Shown here: in pieces, positions 1 to 7,226 of the stretch
How the letters are laid out: every line of letters starts with the position of its first letter
Numbering within the stretch: the stretch's first letter is position 1
NCBI GenBank assembly: GCA_017829075.1
Contig: JAGAJA010000077.1
Span: forward strand, 1-16,566
From: Oscillospiraceae bacterium
GTDB lineage: Bacteria > Bacillota_A > Clostridia > Oscillospirales > Ruminococcaceae
Direction: 5' to 3'
Length of the DNA: 16,566 nt
The notes under the pieces: generated by a model
What the model was told of the DNA's origin: nothing
The model's input: only the letters and a program-made list of their open reading frames with translations
Database searches by the model: none
Position numbers and translations under genes: made by a program

Positions 1-194
1 TGGATAAGCTGATGCATGGAAGAACCACGTTCGTCATCGCACACAGACTGTCCACAGTACGCAACTCCGACTGCATAATGGTGCTCGAGCAGGGCAGGAT
101 AATCGAGCGCGGAAGCCACGACAAGCTCATTGAGGAACAGGGTCGCTACTACCAGCTTTACACCGGAAATCCGGCTAAGAAAACTGCTGAATAA
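1..194 (+). CDS. ABC transporter ATP-binding/permease protein, C-terminal fragment (runs off left edge)
   Basis: The open frame enters from the left edge (codons in phase with position 3) and stops at 192-194. The visible residues are the end of an ABC ATPase domain: the H-loop ([14 protein letters not shown]) followed by the usual [18 protein letters not shown] segment, a short tail (YYQLYTG) and a Lys-rich end. This pattern is typical of the last ~60 residues of MsbA/LmrA-type exporters in which membrane and ATPase domains are fused. The substrate cannot be told. A strong terminator at 223-264 follows. The first in-frame ATG (12) is internal to the domain and is not a start. Confidence 0.9.
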   Translation, partial: DKLMHGRTTFVIAHRLSTVRNSDCIMVLEQGRIIERGSHDKLIEEQGRYYQLYTGNPAKKTAE

Positions 195-222
195 TAAGAA
201 AGGCGCTGTAAAAAAACAAAAT

Positions 223-264
223 AAAAGGCTGCATCGCGAAAAAAGCAATGATGCAGCCTTTTTT
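223..264 (+). terminator. Rho-independent terminator after the ABC transporter gene
   Basis: AAAAGGCTGCATC (223-235) pairs perfectly with GATGCAGCCTTTT (250-262), a 13-bp stem with a 14-nt loop, followed by a T run to 264. It lies inside the left MITE-like copy, so the element appears to supply the terminator for the gene ending at 194. The A run on the other side would make it work on the minus strand too. Confidence 0.85.
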
Positions 265-444
265 GTGGTATAATGTAATTGTGCAAAAACAAAACCCACA
301 AGAATATTATACAGCATATCAGCTGAAATTACAAGTAGAAATTGAAAAAATAATAGAAATTTCAGACCCGGTATATAGTTTCTTTCTGCCGGCTTGTTTG
401 TTATACGCTTTTTTCGGTTCATTCTTCTTTTTTGTAGCATCAGA

Positions 445-479
445 AAGCCCGAGCTTCCATAGTATGGTTGCTCGGGCTT
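445..479. terminator. Hairpin downstream of the EF-G-like gene (possible terminator)
   Basis: AAGCCCGAGC (445-454) pairs with GCTCGGGCTT (470-479). It sits ~50 bp beyond the stop of the minus-strand EF-G-like gene and belongs to the MITE-like copy. There is no T run on the minus-strand side, so efficient termination is uncertain. Confidence 0.45.
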
Positions 480-529
480 GGGTGTTGAGTTATTTTACAG
501 TGCCACGGTTTATTCAGTTGTATTCAGGC

Positions 530-2551
530 TCAGGACTTTATCTCGGTTCCCGGAGGGAGCATGTCGTATCTCGCAAACTCAGCCGTGAACTCGCCGAGTC
601 CCTGGGTTATCTGGCGCAGGGTCAGCGCGAAGTCGCCGAGTTCGGCTTCCGGCGCTTCCGCGAGAAGCTCGGTCATTCCGCCGCCGATGGAGTTCATTCC
701 CAGGACTGAACCGCGGCGCTTTGACAGCACGCTCATAACGTCGCCCTGCTTGTCGTCCGGGAGGATAATTTTCAGGCTGTCAACGGGTTCGAGAAGATAC
801 GGCTGCGCGTCCTTCATGCAGTCCTTGAACGCCATCGAAGCGGCGGTCTTGAACGCCATTTCGGAGCTGTCCACCGGGTGGTAGCTGCCGTCCACAAGGG
901 TCGCTTTCAGGCGCACTACCGGGAATCCGCCTATGGAGCCGTGCTCGGCGGCTTCCTGCAGTCCCTTTTCGACAGCGGGGAAGAAGTTCTTCGGAACTGC
1001 ACCGCCGAATACCTTTTCGCCGAACAGCAGCTCATCGCCGTCATACGGCTCGAACTCTATCTTTACATGCCCGTACTGTCCGTGGCCGCCGGACTGCTTC
1101 TTGTACTTGCTCTCTATCGTCACCGGCTTGCGGATAGCTTCGCGGTACGCTATCTTCGGCTCGGACATCTTCACTTCCATGCCGAACTTGGATTTCAGCT
1201 TAGCCGCCGCAACGTCAAGGTGCTGGTCGCCCAGACCGCCGATGATACGCTGGTGTGTCTCGTGGTTGTGGATATATTTAAGTGTGGGGTCTTCCTCCAG
1301 CAGCCTGCGGATAGCGCCGGACAGCTTGCCCTCGTCCCCGCCGCCCGCGAGATTCACCGCGCGGAAGTAGCACGCCTGCGGGAATACGGTAGGCTCGAGC
1401 GCTGCGACTGCTTCCGGAGCGCAGAGAGTGTCGTTCGTAGCAGCTTCCAGCTTGGTGACTGCAACGATATCCCCCGCGAATGCTTCGGGTATCTCCTCCT
1501 GCTTCTTTCCGGTGAGCTTTAACAGCTTGCCTATGCGCACGGTCTCGCCGGTGGTCGCGTTAACGGCGGACACGCCTGCGGACAGCCTGCCCTGAACTAT
1601 CTTCAACATGCTGATCTTTCCGACGAACGGGTCGGCAACGGTCTTGAATACGAACGCTTTGAGCGGCTTGTTCTCATCGTAGTCCAGCACTTCGCCGTCC
1701 AGCGTCTCAAGTCTGCGCTCGTTGGGGGAGGGGAGCATGGAAACTACGGCGTCCAGCAGCATATCAACGCCGGAAAGCGTGTCGTTCGCACAGCATACCA
1801 GCGGAGTTATCGCGCCGCTCGCAACGCCGTCGTGGATACCCTTTACAAGTTCGTCATGGGTGAAGTCCTCGCCGTTGAAGAACTTCTCCATGAAGTCCTC
1901 GTTTGTTTCTGCGACCGCCTCTGCCATTGAAGCGCGCAGACCCGCTATGCGGTTCTCGGAAGCGGGCATGGGCACCTCGGTGGGAACGCCCTTGCTGTCG
2001 TACTTATAGGCTTTCATCGTGAGCAGGTTTATGTACGCTTCTACAGGTCCGTTCTTGTCATACGGCACGACTATCGGGCACACGGACGGACCGAATACGG
2101 TCTTCAGCTGGGTGTGCACCTTGTAGAAGTCGGAGTTTTCGACCTCCATGCAGGTGACCGCGAGCATTCTCGCCTTATTCTGACCTGCGGCGAGATTGTA
2201 CGCCTTGATGGTTCCCGGGCAAACGCCGTCCTTTCCGTTGACGGTGATGATGACAGACTCAGCCGCGCGGATACCCTCGTACATTCCGCCTATGAAGTCG
2301 AACTGACCCGGTGCGTCAATGATGTTTATGCGGGCGTCCTGCCATACGGTCGCGGCGAGGGAAGTGTTGATGGATATTTTGCGGCGTATCTCCTCAGGGT
2401 CGAAGTCGCTTACGGTGCTGCCCTCGTTGGTGCTGCCCATTCTGTCAGTTGCTCCTGATTTGAAAAGCATAGCTTCTGCTAATGCGGTCTTTCCGCTTCC
2501 GCCGTGACCGGCAAGTAATATGTTTCTGATTTTGTCAGCAGTGAATGTCAT
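530..2551 (-). CDS. Elongation factor G-like translational GTPase (EF-G paralogue)
   Basis: This 673-residue protein has the EF-G domain order: GTPase domain, domain II (~300-385), then domains III-V with the conserved GDQHLDVAAAKLK and SGGHGQYGHVKIEFEP segments. G1 is GHGGSGKT (residues 15-22), where canonical EF-G has GHIDAGKT. Thr46 lies in the switch I region (NEGSTVSDFDPEE). G3 is DAPGQFDF (79-86). The G4 motif, normally NKxD, is not recognisable: the equivalent stretch reads AVTCMEVENSDF (131-142). The protein belongs to the EF-G-like family found beside true fusA in many Firmicutes; its exact role is unknown, with ribosome-linked translocation or recycling functions possible. The start at 2551 follows an excellent GGAGG site (minus strand) at 8-nt spacing. 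It diverges from the rlmA-like gene. Confidence 0.9.
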   Translation of the reverse strand: MTFTADKIRNILLAGHGGSGKTALAEAMLFKSGATDRMGSTNEGSTVSDFDPEEIRRKISINTSLAATVWQDARINIIDAPGQFDFIGGMYEGIRAAESVIITVNGKDGVCPGTIKAYNLAAGQNKARMLAVTCMEVENSDFYKVHTQLKTVFGPSVCPIVVPYDKNGPVEAYINLLTMKAYKYDSKGVPTEVPMPASENRIAGLRASMAEAVAETNEDFMEKFFNGEDFTHDELVKGIHDGVASGAITPLVCCANDTLSGVDMLLDAVVSMLPSPNERRLETLDGEVLDYDENKPLKAFVFKTVADPFVGKISMLKIVQGRLSAGVSAVNATTGETVRIGKLLKLTGKKQEEIPEAFAGDIVAVTKLEAATNDTLCAPEAVAALEPTVFPQACYFRAVNLAGGGDEGKLSGAIRRLLEEDPTLKYIHNHETHQRIIGGLGDQHLDVAAAKLKSKFGMEVKMSEPKIAYREAIRKPVTIESKYKKQSGGHGQYGHVKIEFEPYDGDELLFGEKVFGGAVPKNFFPAVEKGLQEAAEHGSIGGFPVVRLKATLVDGSYHPVDSSEMAFKTAASMAFKDCMKDAQPYLLEPVDSLKIILPDDKQGDVMSVLSKRRGSVLGMNSIGGGMTELLAEAPEAELGDFALTLRQITQGLGEFTAEFARYDMLPPGTEIKS

Positions 2552-2610
2552 AGGTAGACCTCCGAATTTAGAATTTGCAGCCCGTTTATATTTTCGAACT
2601 CCATGCTTCT

Positions 2611-2639
2611 ATTATATAGTAAAGCTGTACAAAAATCAA
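2611..2639 (-). promoter_or_regulatory. Sigma-A-type promoter of the EF-G-like gene
   Basis: On the minus strand, TTGATT (2634-2639) and TATAAT (2611-2616) are separated by 17 bp and lie ~60 bp upstream of the EF-G-like start. Confidence 0.75.
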
Positions 2640-2727
2640 CTGGTTTTGTGAAGTTTTTTATTGCTCGATATACAAATTCCAGATTATGTTTTGTCTAAAG
2701 TGCACAACTAACCACTGAAAATAAGTC

Positions 2728-2756
2728 TTGATTATGTAACTCTGATAAGTTATAAT
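2728..2756 (+). promoter_or_regulatory. Sigma-A-type promoter of the rlmA-like gene
   Basis: TTGATT (2728-2733) and TATAAT (2751-2756) are separated by 17 bp, 45 bp upstream of the rlmA-like ATG. The -35 hexamer and spacing are the same as in the divergent EF-G-like promoter. Confidence 0.75.
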
Positions 2757-2801
2757 ATAAATAATTCACAATAAACCTGATTTTATTCCGGAGGAACAAC
2801 T

Positions 2802-3683
2802 ATGCAAAATACACTCCCCCTGACCTGCCCGGTATGCGGCGAAAAGACGAAACACCCGCCGCGCCTTACGCCCGACGGAAAGACGCTGCGCTGTCCGAAA
2901 GGGCACAGCTTTGATATCTCCGCCAAGGGCTACGTCAACCTGCTGCTGACCCAGCACAAAAACGTCAGGGACCCCGGCGACAGCAAGGAAATGGCTGCGG
3001 CGCGCAGACTGTTCCTCGACAGCGGAGCTTATTCCGGGCTGAGGGACGCACTGTGCGAATGCGCGGCAAAGTACGCGGCTGAGACGCCGAAGCCGCTGAC
3101 GATGGTGGACTGCGGGTGCGGCGAGGGCTACTATACAGTCGGAATGTACGACGCGGTGCCGGGAATGCAGGTCATCGGCGTGGATATTTCGAAGAACGTG
3201 CTTGCGGCGGCGCATTCACGGATAAATGCCGGCGGTGTGAAGCGGGATATTTTCTGCGCGGCGGCGAGCGTTTTCAGGCTCCCGCTGGAAGATTCCTGCG
3301 CAGACATGGCGTCGGTCATCTTCGCGCCTTTCCAGCGTGAGGAGCTTCTGCGGGTCGTGAAGCCCGGCGGCGTGATACTTACCGCGATACCCGGCGAGCG
3401 GCATCTTTACGGTCTGAAATCCATCATCTACGACCTGCCCCGGCTGAACGAGGTAAAGCCCTACGGTATCGAGGGTATGGAGTTCCTTGAGAAGCGCGAG
3501 GTGAGATCGACGCTGCGGCTGACCAGTCAGGAACTGCTGAACGCGCTCTTCACCATGACACCGTACTATTATAAGACTTCCCAGCACGACAGCGGCAGGC
3601 TTTACAGCTGGTTCGGCACCCACGACAGCTTCGAGACTGAAATTGATTTCCAGGTGCTGTGCTACAGGGTCTCAGGAAAATAA
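2802..3683 (+). CDS. rlmA: RlmA-family 23S rRNA (guanine-N1)-methyltransferase
   Basis: The 293-residue protein starts with the zinc-binding module typical of RlmA/RrmA/TlrB enzymes: Cys9 and Cys12 in CPVCGEK, then Cys31 and His35 in RCPKGHSFDISAKGYVNLL. A class I SAM-dependent methyltransferase fold follows, with motif I VDCGCGEGYYT (102-112), the acidic loop GVDISK (126-131) and a later FAPFQREELLRVVKPGG segment. The family methylates N1 of a guanine in 23S rRNA helix 35 (G745 or G748); Gram-positive members usually act on G748, which in TlrB affects tylosin binding. The specific position is inferred from family only. The GGAGGAAC site just upstream fixes the ATG at 2802. Length is close to the family norm (~270-290). 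Confidence 0.88.
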   Translation: MQNTLPLTCPVCGEKTKHPPRLTPDGKTLRCPKGHSFDISAKGYVNLLLTQHKNVRDPGDSKEMAAARRLFLDSGAYSGLRDALCECAAKYAAETPKPLTMVDCGCGEGYYTVGMYDAVPGMQVIGVDISKNVLAAAHSRINAGGVKRDIFCAAASVFRLPLEDSCADMASVIFAPFQREELLRVVKPGGVILTAIPGERHLYGLKSIIYDLPRLNEVKPYGIEGMEFLEKREVRSTLRLTSQELLNALFTMTPYYYKTSQHDSGRLYSWFGTHDSFETEIDFQVLCYRVSGK

Positions 3684-3713
3684 AATTAAAGCGCTGTAAA
3701 ATAACTCAACACC

Positions 3714-3750
3714 CAAGCCCGAGCAACCATACAATGGAAGCTCGGGCTTG
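3714..3750 (+). terminator. Hairpin downstream of the rlmA-like gene
   Basis: CAAGCCCGAGC (3714-3724) pairs with GCTCGGGCTTG (3740-3750), 30 bp after the stop codon. No T run follows, so it may be only a structural part of the MITE-like element. Confidence 0.4.
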
Positions 3751-4116
3751 CTGATGCTGCAAAAAAGAAGAATGAACCGAAAAAAGCGTATAACAAACAA
3801 GCCGGCAGGAAAATGCCATGCACTGAATGTAATAGTTATTGAATCAGGCAGCAGACATGAAAGCCATTCTTTTCAGATGGAATTTATGAAGATTAAAACC
3901 GCAGGAAATCATGCCGAACTCAAGAAAAAGCGACTTTATCCCACGGCGGCGCGCCCGGATATACGACCTGTTCCAATATGATCCATCACTTCACTGAAAC
4001 TATATACCGGGTCTGAAATTTCTATTATTTTTTCAATTTCTACTTGTAATTTCAGCTGATATGCTGTATAATGTTCTTGTGGGGTTTGTTTTTTCACAAT
4101 TACATTATACCACAAA

Positions 4117-4155
4117 AAAAGGCTGCATCCTTTCTTTTTCTGGATGCAGCCTTTT
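4117..4155. terminator. Bidirectional intrinsic terminator inside the right MITE-like copy
   Basis: AAAAGGCTGCATCC (4117-4130) pairs with GGATGCAGCCTTTT (4142-4155), a 14-bp stem flanked by an A run on the left and a T-rich tract on the right. It would insulate the vanW operon from transcription coming from the left. Confidence 0.75.
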
Positions 4156-4206
4156 CTTTTGTTTTTTTACAGCGCCTATTTTCTATTTTGCACGTTTCAA
4201 AACACA

Positions 4207-4244
4207 TGTAACCAAATTGTAACCAATTCGTAATATAAATGTAA
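4207..4244 (+). promoter_or_regulatory. Four 11-bp-phased GTAA direct repeats (putative OmpR/PhoB-type operator)
   Basis: GTAA occurs at 4208, 4219, 4230 and 4241, exactly 11 bp apart. The first two units are extended (TGTAACCAA) and the fourth abuts the -35 hexamer at 4245. Direct repeats at helical spacing upstream of a promoter are the known target layout for OmpR/PhoB-family response regulators, including PhoP and VanR. The regulator is inferred; no such gene is in this window. Confidence 0.6.
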
Positions 4245-4272
4245 TTGACTTCCTTGAAAATTATGCTATAAT
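4245..4272 (+). promoter_or_regulatory. Promoter of the vanW-dlt-like operon
   Basis: TTGACT (4245-4250) and TATAAT (4267-4272) are separated by 16 bp and lie 34 bp before the vanW start. Confidence 0.75.
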
Positions 4273-4306
4273 AATTATTATAAAGATACTATCGGAGGTG
4301 AGGGCT

Positions 4307-5152
4307 GTGAAAAAACGCAAACTATTCTGCGAATTATCTCCCGCATGCTACAAAATTTCGCTCTGCAAGGAATACATTCTCCGGGATATCCATGACGCAT
4401 TCAGCGGGGAGCGCTTCGCCGATGAAAAAAATACGGTCCCATACCACGCAGTTGTCAAGAGCCACACCTCAAATGTCCTGCGCAGGCTGGAGGGCGTTGA
4501 CATGCAGCTTCAGCGCAATAAGCTGGTCAATCTCCGCATAGCGGCGGCGCAGATAAACGGGATAGTCGTTCAGCCGGGGGAAACGTTCTCGTTCTGGCGG
4601 CTGGTCGGCGAACCCACCGCAAAGCGCGGCTACCTTGACGGGCTGGTGATATCCGCCGGGAAGCTGTCCAGCGGCGTTGGCGGCGGTCTCTGCCAGCTTG
4701 CAAACCTTATCCACTGGCTTGTGCTCAACAGCCCGCTGACCGTCACAGAACTTGTCCACCATTCGGACGCGCTTTTCCCGGACTCCGGCAGGCGCGTGCC
4801 GTTCGGGACGGGCACCAGCGTTTTCTACAAGAACGTGGACTACCGCTTCAAAAATACAACGGACCGCCCCGTTCAGCTGCTGGTGTGGCTCGATGAAAAC
4901 ACGCTGTTCGGGGAACTCCGTGCGCAGGAGCCATTCCCGTACATATACCGCATAACCGAGGAAGACCAGGGCTATGTTGAGGAGGATGGCGAGTTTTTCC
5001 GGGTGAGCCGGGTGTTCCGCATAACGCTCGACCGGGAAAGGCGGGTCATACGCCGCGAACTGGTGCTGGATAATCATTCAAAAGTGATGTACGATTACTC
5101 GCTTATCCCGCGCGAGCAGATAATAACTCCCGGTCTGAGGAGGCTGACATGA
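4307..5152 (+). CDS. vanW: VanW family protein
   Basis: The 281-residue protein carries the VanW signature in its middle: GIVVQPGETFSFWRLVGEP, then SAGKLSSGVGGGLCQLANL and IHWLVLNSPLTVTELVHHSD. It ends with a beta-rich C-terminus. Length fits stand-alone VanW proteins (~275). VanW occurs in vanB-type vancomycin-resistance operons and in many sensitive Firmicutes; its biochemical role is unknown, and it has been linked only to the cell envelope. No signal peptide is obvious. A GTG at 4298 is in frame but lies inside the GGAGGTGAGG ribosome site; GTG 4307 has correct spacing and is preferred. Its stop overlaps the next gene by 4 bp (ATGA), implying translational coupling. Confidence 0.85.
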   Translation: MKKRKLFCELSPACYKISLCKEYILRDIHDAFSGERFADEKNTVPYHAVVKSHTSNVLRRLEGVDMQLQRNKLVNLRIAAAQINGIVVQPGETFSFWRLVGEPTAKRGYLDGLVISAGKLSSGVGGGLCQLANLIHWLVLNSPLTVTELVHHSDALFPDSGRRVPFGTGTSVFYKNVDYRFKNTTDRPVQLLVWLDENTLFGELRAQEPFPYIYRITEEDQGYVEEDGEFFRVSRVFRITLDRERRVIRRELVLDNHSKVMYDYSLIPREQIITPGLRRLT

Positions 5153-6486
5153 GTATCTACATCAGCAGTTCGGGGACGCTTTCCGCTGAGGAACTGGAAC
5201 GCTTTTCCCGAAACATAGCGGCGTTTCTCGCAGAGAACGGAATACATCTGGCGGCAGTCGTCACGGGGAAATCGCCGCTGGTCTGCGCGGCTGTAAAGGC
5301 GTGCTGCATGGCGAATGTATGCTGCATTCCGGTCGATGAATCGCTCCCCGCAGCCCGCGCCGCAAGTATCATCGCCGACGCGGAAATACTGCTTTACGAC
5401 GGCGGCTGTCCGTTCGATTTTCGAAACAAGGCTGATTTAGCCGGAATCGCCGCCTCTGACCGCAGTTTCACTCCCGCTGAGGAGGATATTTCAGCGCCCG
5501 CTTACCGGATATACACCTCCGGAACTACCGGCGCACCAAAAGGCATAGAAGTCACGCGCGGGAATCTGAACAGCTTCATGGAATGGTTCACCACGATACC
5601 CGCGATAGCTGAGACCGCTCCTCGCTCGGTGCTGAATCAGGCGCAGTTCTCCTTCGACCTCTCGGTAGCCGACCTGTGGTATTCCTTGCTGAACGGGCTG
5701 AAACTCACAGTGATAGAGCGCAGTCTTTTCTCCGACATGTCGGGAATGTTCCGCCGAATGGCTGACAGCGCGGCTGAACTTGCGGTATTAACGCCGTCGT
5801 TCGCGGAACTCTGCCTGTGCGACAGTGGATTCAGTCCTAAGATACTTCCGGAACTGAAAGTGATGTTCTTCTGCGGCGAGGTACTGAGACCCGCGACCGC
5901 CGCGAAGCTGTTTTCGAGATTCCCGGGAGTGCGCATCGTGAACGCATACGGTCCCGCAGAGTGCTGCTGCGCGGTCACAGCCGTGGAGATAACGCCCGAG
6001 ATGACAAGCAGTGCGCTTCCAGTCGGGGAACTTTCGCATACTGCAGGGGCGGTATTTGTCGAAAAGGGAGAAATAGTCATCACCGGAAAAAGTGCCGCGA
6101 GGTACACCGCTGACTTCAGGGGCTTCGGAAAGTATCAGGGGGAGCGCTGCTTTTTCACCGGAGATCTGGGATATATTCGCGACAATAAGCTGTATTTTAT
6201 CGGCAGGCGCGACCGGCAGCTAAAAATAATGGGATTCCGCATTGAGCCGGAAGAGATTGAAAACGCGCTGCTGAAGATACCCGGCGTAAGTCAGGCGGTG
6301 GTGCAGCCCATGAAATTCGGCAGCCACGCGGGACTTGCGGCGGCGGTCTGCGCAGACGGGATAACGACCGGGGAAATACGCGCGGCTCTTTCCGAGATGG
6401 TACCGGAATACATGCTGCCGCGCAGGATAAGCATAGTCGGGGAACTTCCGCTGAATCGGAGCGGAAAGCTGGACAGAAAGGGGTAA
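5149..6486 (+). CDS. DltA-like AMP-forming adenylation enzyme (putative amino-acid:carrier ligase)
   Basis: The 445-residue protein shows all core motifs of adenylate-forming enzymes: A3 IYTSGTTGAPKGIEV (121-135), A4-like FSFDLSVADLW (167-177), A5 NAYGPAECC (265-273), A7 FFTGDLGY (335-342), A8 GRRDRQLKIMGFRIEPEEIE (352-371) and A10 NRSGKLDRK with likely catalytic Lys440. The segments PSFAELCL and MFFCGEVL (216-246) closely resemble D-alanine--carrier ligase DltA, which adenylates D-Ala and loads DltC for teichoic acid D-alanylation. It is shorter than usual DltA (~500), mainly in the N-terminal subdomain. The next-but-one gene encodes a DltC-like carrier, which supports this role. The actual amino acid cannot be fixed from sequence, and an NRPS-like stand-alone A domain is the alternative. 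Confidence 0.82.
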   Translation: MSIYISSSGTLSAEELERFSRNIAAFLAENGIHLAAVVTGKSPLVCAAVKACCMANVCCIPVDESLPAARAASIIADAEILLYDGGCPFDFRNKADLAGIAASDRSFTPAEEDISAPAYRIYTSGTTGAPKGIEVTRGNLNSFMEWFTTIPAIAETAPRSVLNQAQFSFDLSVADLWYSLLNGLKLTVIERSLFSDMSGMFRRMADSAAELAVLTPSFAELCLCDSGFSPKILPELKVMFFCGEVLRPATAAKLFSRFPGVRIVNAYGPAECCCAVTAVEITPEMTSSALPVGELSHTAGAVFVEKGEIVITGKSAARYTADFRGFGKYQGERCFFTGDLGYIRDNKLYFIGRRDRQLKIMGFRIEPEEIENALLKIPGVSQAVVQPMKFGSHAGLAAAVCADGITTGEIRAALSEMVPEYMLPRRISIVGELPLNRSGKLDRKG

Positions 6487-6490
6487 ATAT

Positions 6491-6811
6491 ATGAAAAGCA
6501 TGGATTTAAAGGTAACAGCGATAATAGGGATAGTTTTAGCATGTATAACGGCAGTATTGATATTCATACTGTGCAACCTCGTCCCGACCTCCGGAATGAA
6601 GCGGGTAGAAACTGACGGGAGAGTCTTCCCGGTTGCAGGCGGCGAGTGGAATTATGTTGCCGACACGCCCGTCTGGAAAGGCAGCACAACGAAAGGCACG
6701 CTTGTAATGAGCAACGGCACGGAATACGGGATAACCTACAGCACGGAGTATGATGTGTTCACTATCGACGGAAAATTCGGAATGTACGTTCGGGAGGAAG
6801 TCAGCTTATGA
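6491..6811 (+). CDS. Small single-pass membrane protein of unknown function (between dltA- and dltC-like genes)
   Basis: The 106-residue protein has a short polar start (MKSMDLK), one hydrophobic helix (about residues 8-30, VTAIIGIVLACITAVLIFIL) and a ~75-residue likely extracytoplasmic domain rich in Gly, Thr and aromatic residues (GGEWNYVADTPVWKG, GTEYGITYSTEYDVF). I do not recognise the family. It begins 4 nt after the adenylation gene, with AAAGGGG as ribosome site, and its stop overlaps the carrier gene start by 4 bp. It is thus firmly part of the operon and may anchor or assist the carrier system at the membrane; this is inference from position only. Confidence 0.75.
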   Translation: MKSMDLKVTAIIGIVLACITAVLIFILCNLVPTSGMKRVETDGRVFPVAGGEWNYVADTPVWKGSTTKGTLVMSNGTEYGITYSTEYDVFTIDGKFGMYVREEVSL

Positions 6812-7053
6812 GCGATATCACTACCTCAGACATAATCGGGATACTTACGGAAGTCTGTGCCCAGGGTGGCTCGATACTCCCGGAAACGGAACTTCTGGAC
6901 AGCGGCAGGCTGGATTCCCTGGCGTTCATCGAGCTGATGAACGCGCTGGAAGACCGCGGAATTGATATCCAGCCGACCCGCGTGCAGCGGGAATGCTTCC
7001 GCACCCCGGCGAGCATTACAGTGCTGTGCCACAAAATATGCAGCCGCGAATAA
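6808..7053 (+). CDS. DltC-like acyl/peptidyl carrier protein
   Basis: The 81-residue acidic protein matches the size and layout of DltC (D-alanyl carrier, ~78 aa). Its ETELLDSGRLDSLAFIELMN stretch holds the likely phosphopantetheine site at Ser37 in LDSLAF, as in the DltC LLDSF motif. A second half (ALEDRGIDIQPTRVQ, then RTPASI) is also DltC-like. It would accept the amino acid activated by the upstream adenylation enzyme. It is the last gene before tRNA-Arg. The usual partners DltB (membrane acyltransferase) and DltD do not follow. Confidence 0.8.
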   Translation: MSDITTSDIIGILTEVCAQGGSILPETELLDSGRLDSLAFIELMNALEDRGIDIQPTRVQRECFRTPASITVLCHKICSRE

Positions 7054-7170
7054 GCGGAACTGTGCTGCGGGAAATTCCGGCGCGATGGGCTTGCGGGTCC
7101 TTTTGTAATGCGATTTCCACTGCCGCCGCTCACCTTTCAGAAAAATATTGAAAAAAATTCAGAAAAGCTA

Positions 7171-7199
7171 TTGACAAATCGGGATTTTGATGCTATAAT
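7171..7199 (+). promoter_or_regulatory. tRNA-Arg promoter (consensus)
   Basis: TTGACA (7171-7176) and TATAAT (7194-7199) are separated by 17 bp, a full consensus promoter 27 bp upstream of the tRNA. The stretch 7054-7170 between the carrier gene and this promoter contains no clear terminator for the operon. Confidence 0.9.
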
Positions 7200-7226
7200 A
7201 TATGAGTGCTCAGGAATGAGTGCTAA

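Larger units (their letters stand above)
202..504 (+). mobile_element. MITE-like, internally deleted IS element, left copy
   Basis: The ends are inverted repeats: GGCGCTGTAAAA at 202-213 and TTTTACAGTGCC at 493-504. The 303-bp body matches the reverse complement of 3690-4176 almost base for base, except for an internal block of about 184 bp missing here near 382-386. A GTG at 281 opens a peptide (PQEYYTAYQLKLQVEIEK, then IIEISDPVYSF) that looks like the N-terminus of an IS1182-like DDE transposase, cut off by the deletion. It therefore looks like a non-autonomous derivative of a larger insertion sequence. The internal hairpins at 223-264 and 445-479 are listed separately. The IS family assignment is from memory of the protein pattern only. 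Confidence 0.7.
3690..4176 (-). mobile_element. MITE-like, internally deleted IS element, right copy (inverted relative to 202-504)
   Basis: The termini are AGCGCTGTAAAA (3690-3701) and TTTTACAGCGCC (4165-4176). Read on the minus strand, it matches the left copy with few changes but keeps ~184 bp more of the interior (about 3812-3998). It retains a longer transposase start: GTG at about 4096, with PQEHYTAYQLKLQVEIEK, IIEISDPVYSFSEVMDHI, then a stop after a short unrelated tail. It is therefore a differently deleted derivative of the same parent IS. It separates the rlmA-like gene from the vanW operon. The 77-codon plus-strand frame inside it (3748-3981) has no recognisable protein features. 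Confidence 0.7.

Noticed and set aside
878..1522. Plus-strand 214-codon frame
   Set aside because: It is antisense to the well-supported EF-G-like gene and has no protein family features.
3748..3981. Plus-strand 77-codon Lys-rich frame
   Set aside because: It lies inside the deleted IS copy, antisense to its remnant, with no recognisable domain.
4307..5152. VanW as evidence of vancomycin resistance
   Set aside because: No vanH, vanA/B, vanX or sensor genes are present, and VanW is common in sensitive Firmicutes.
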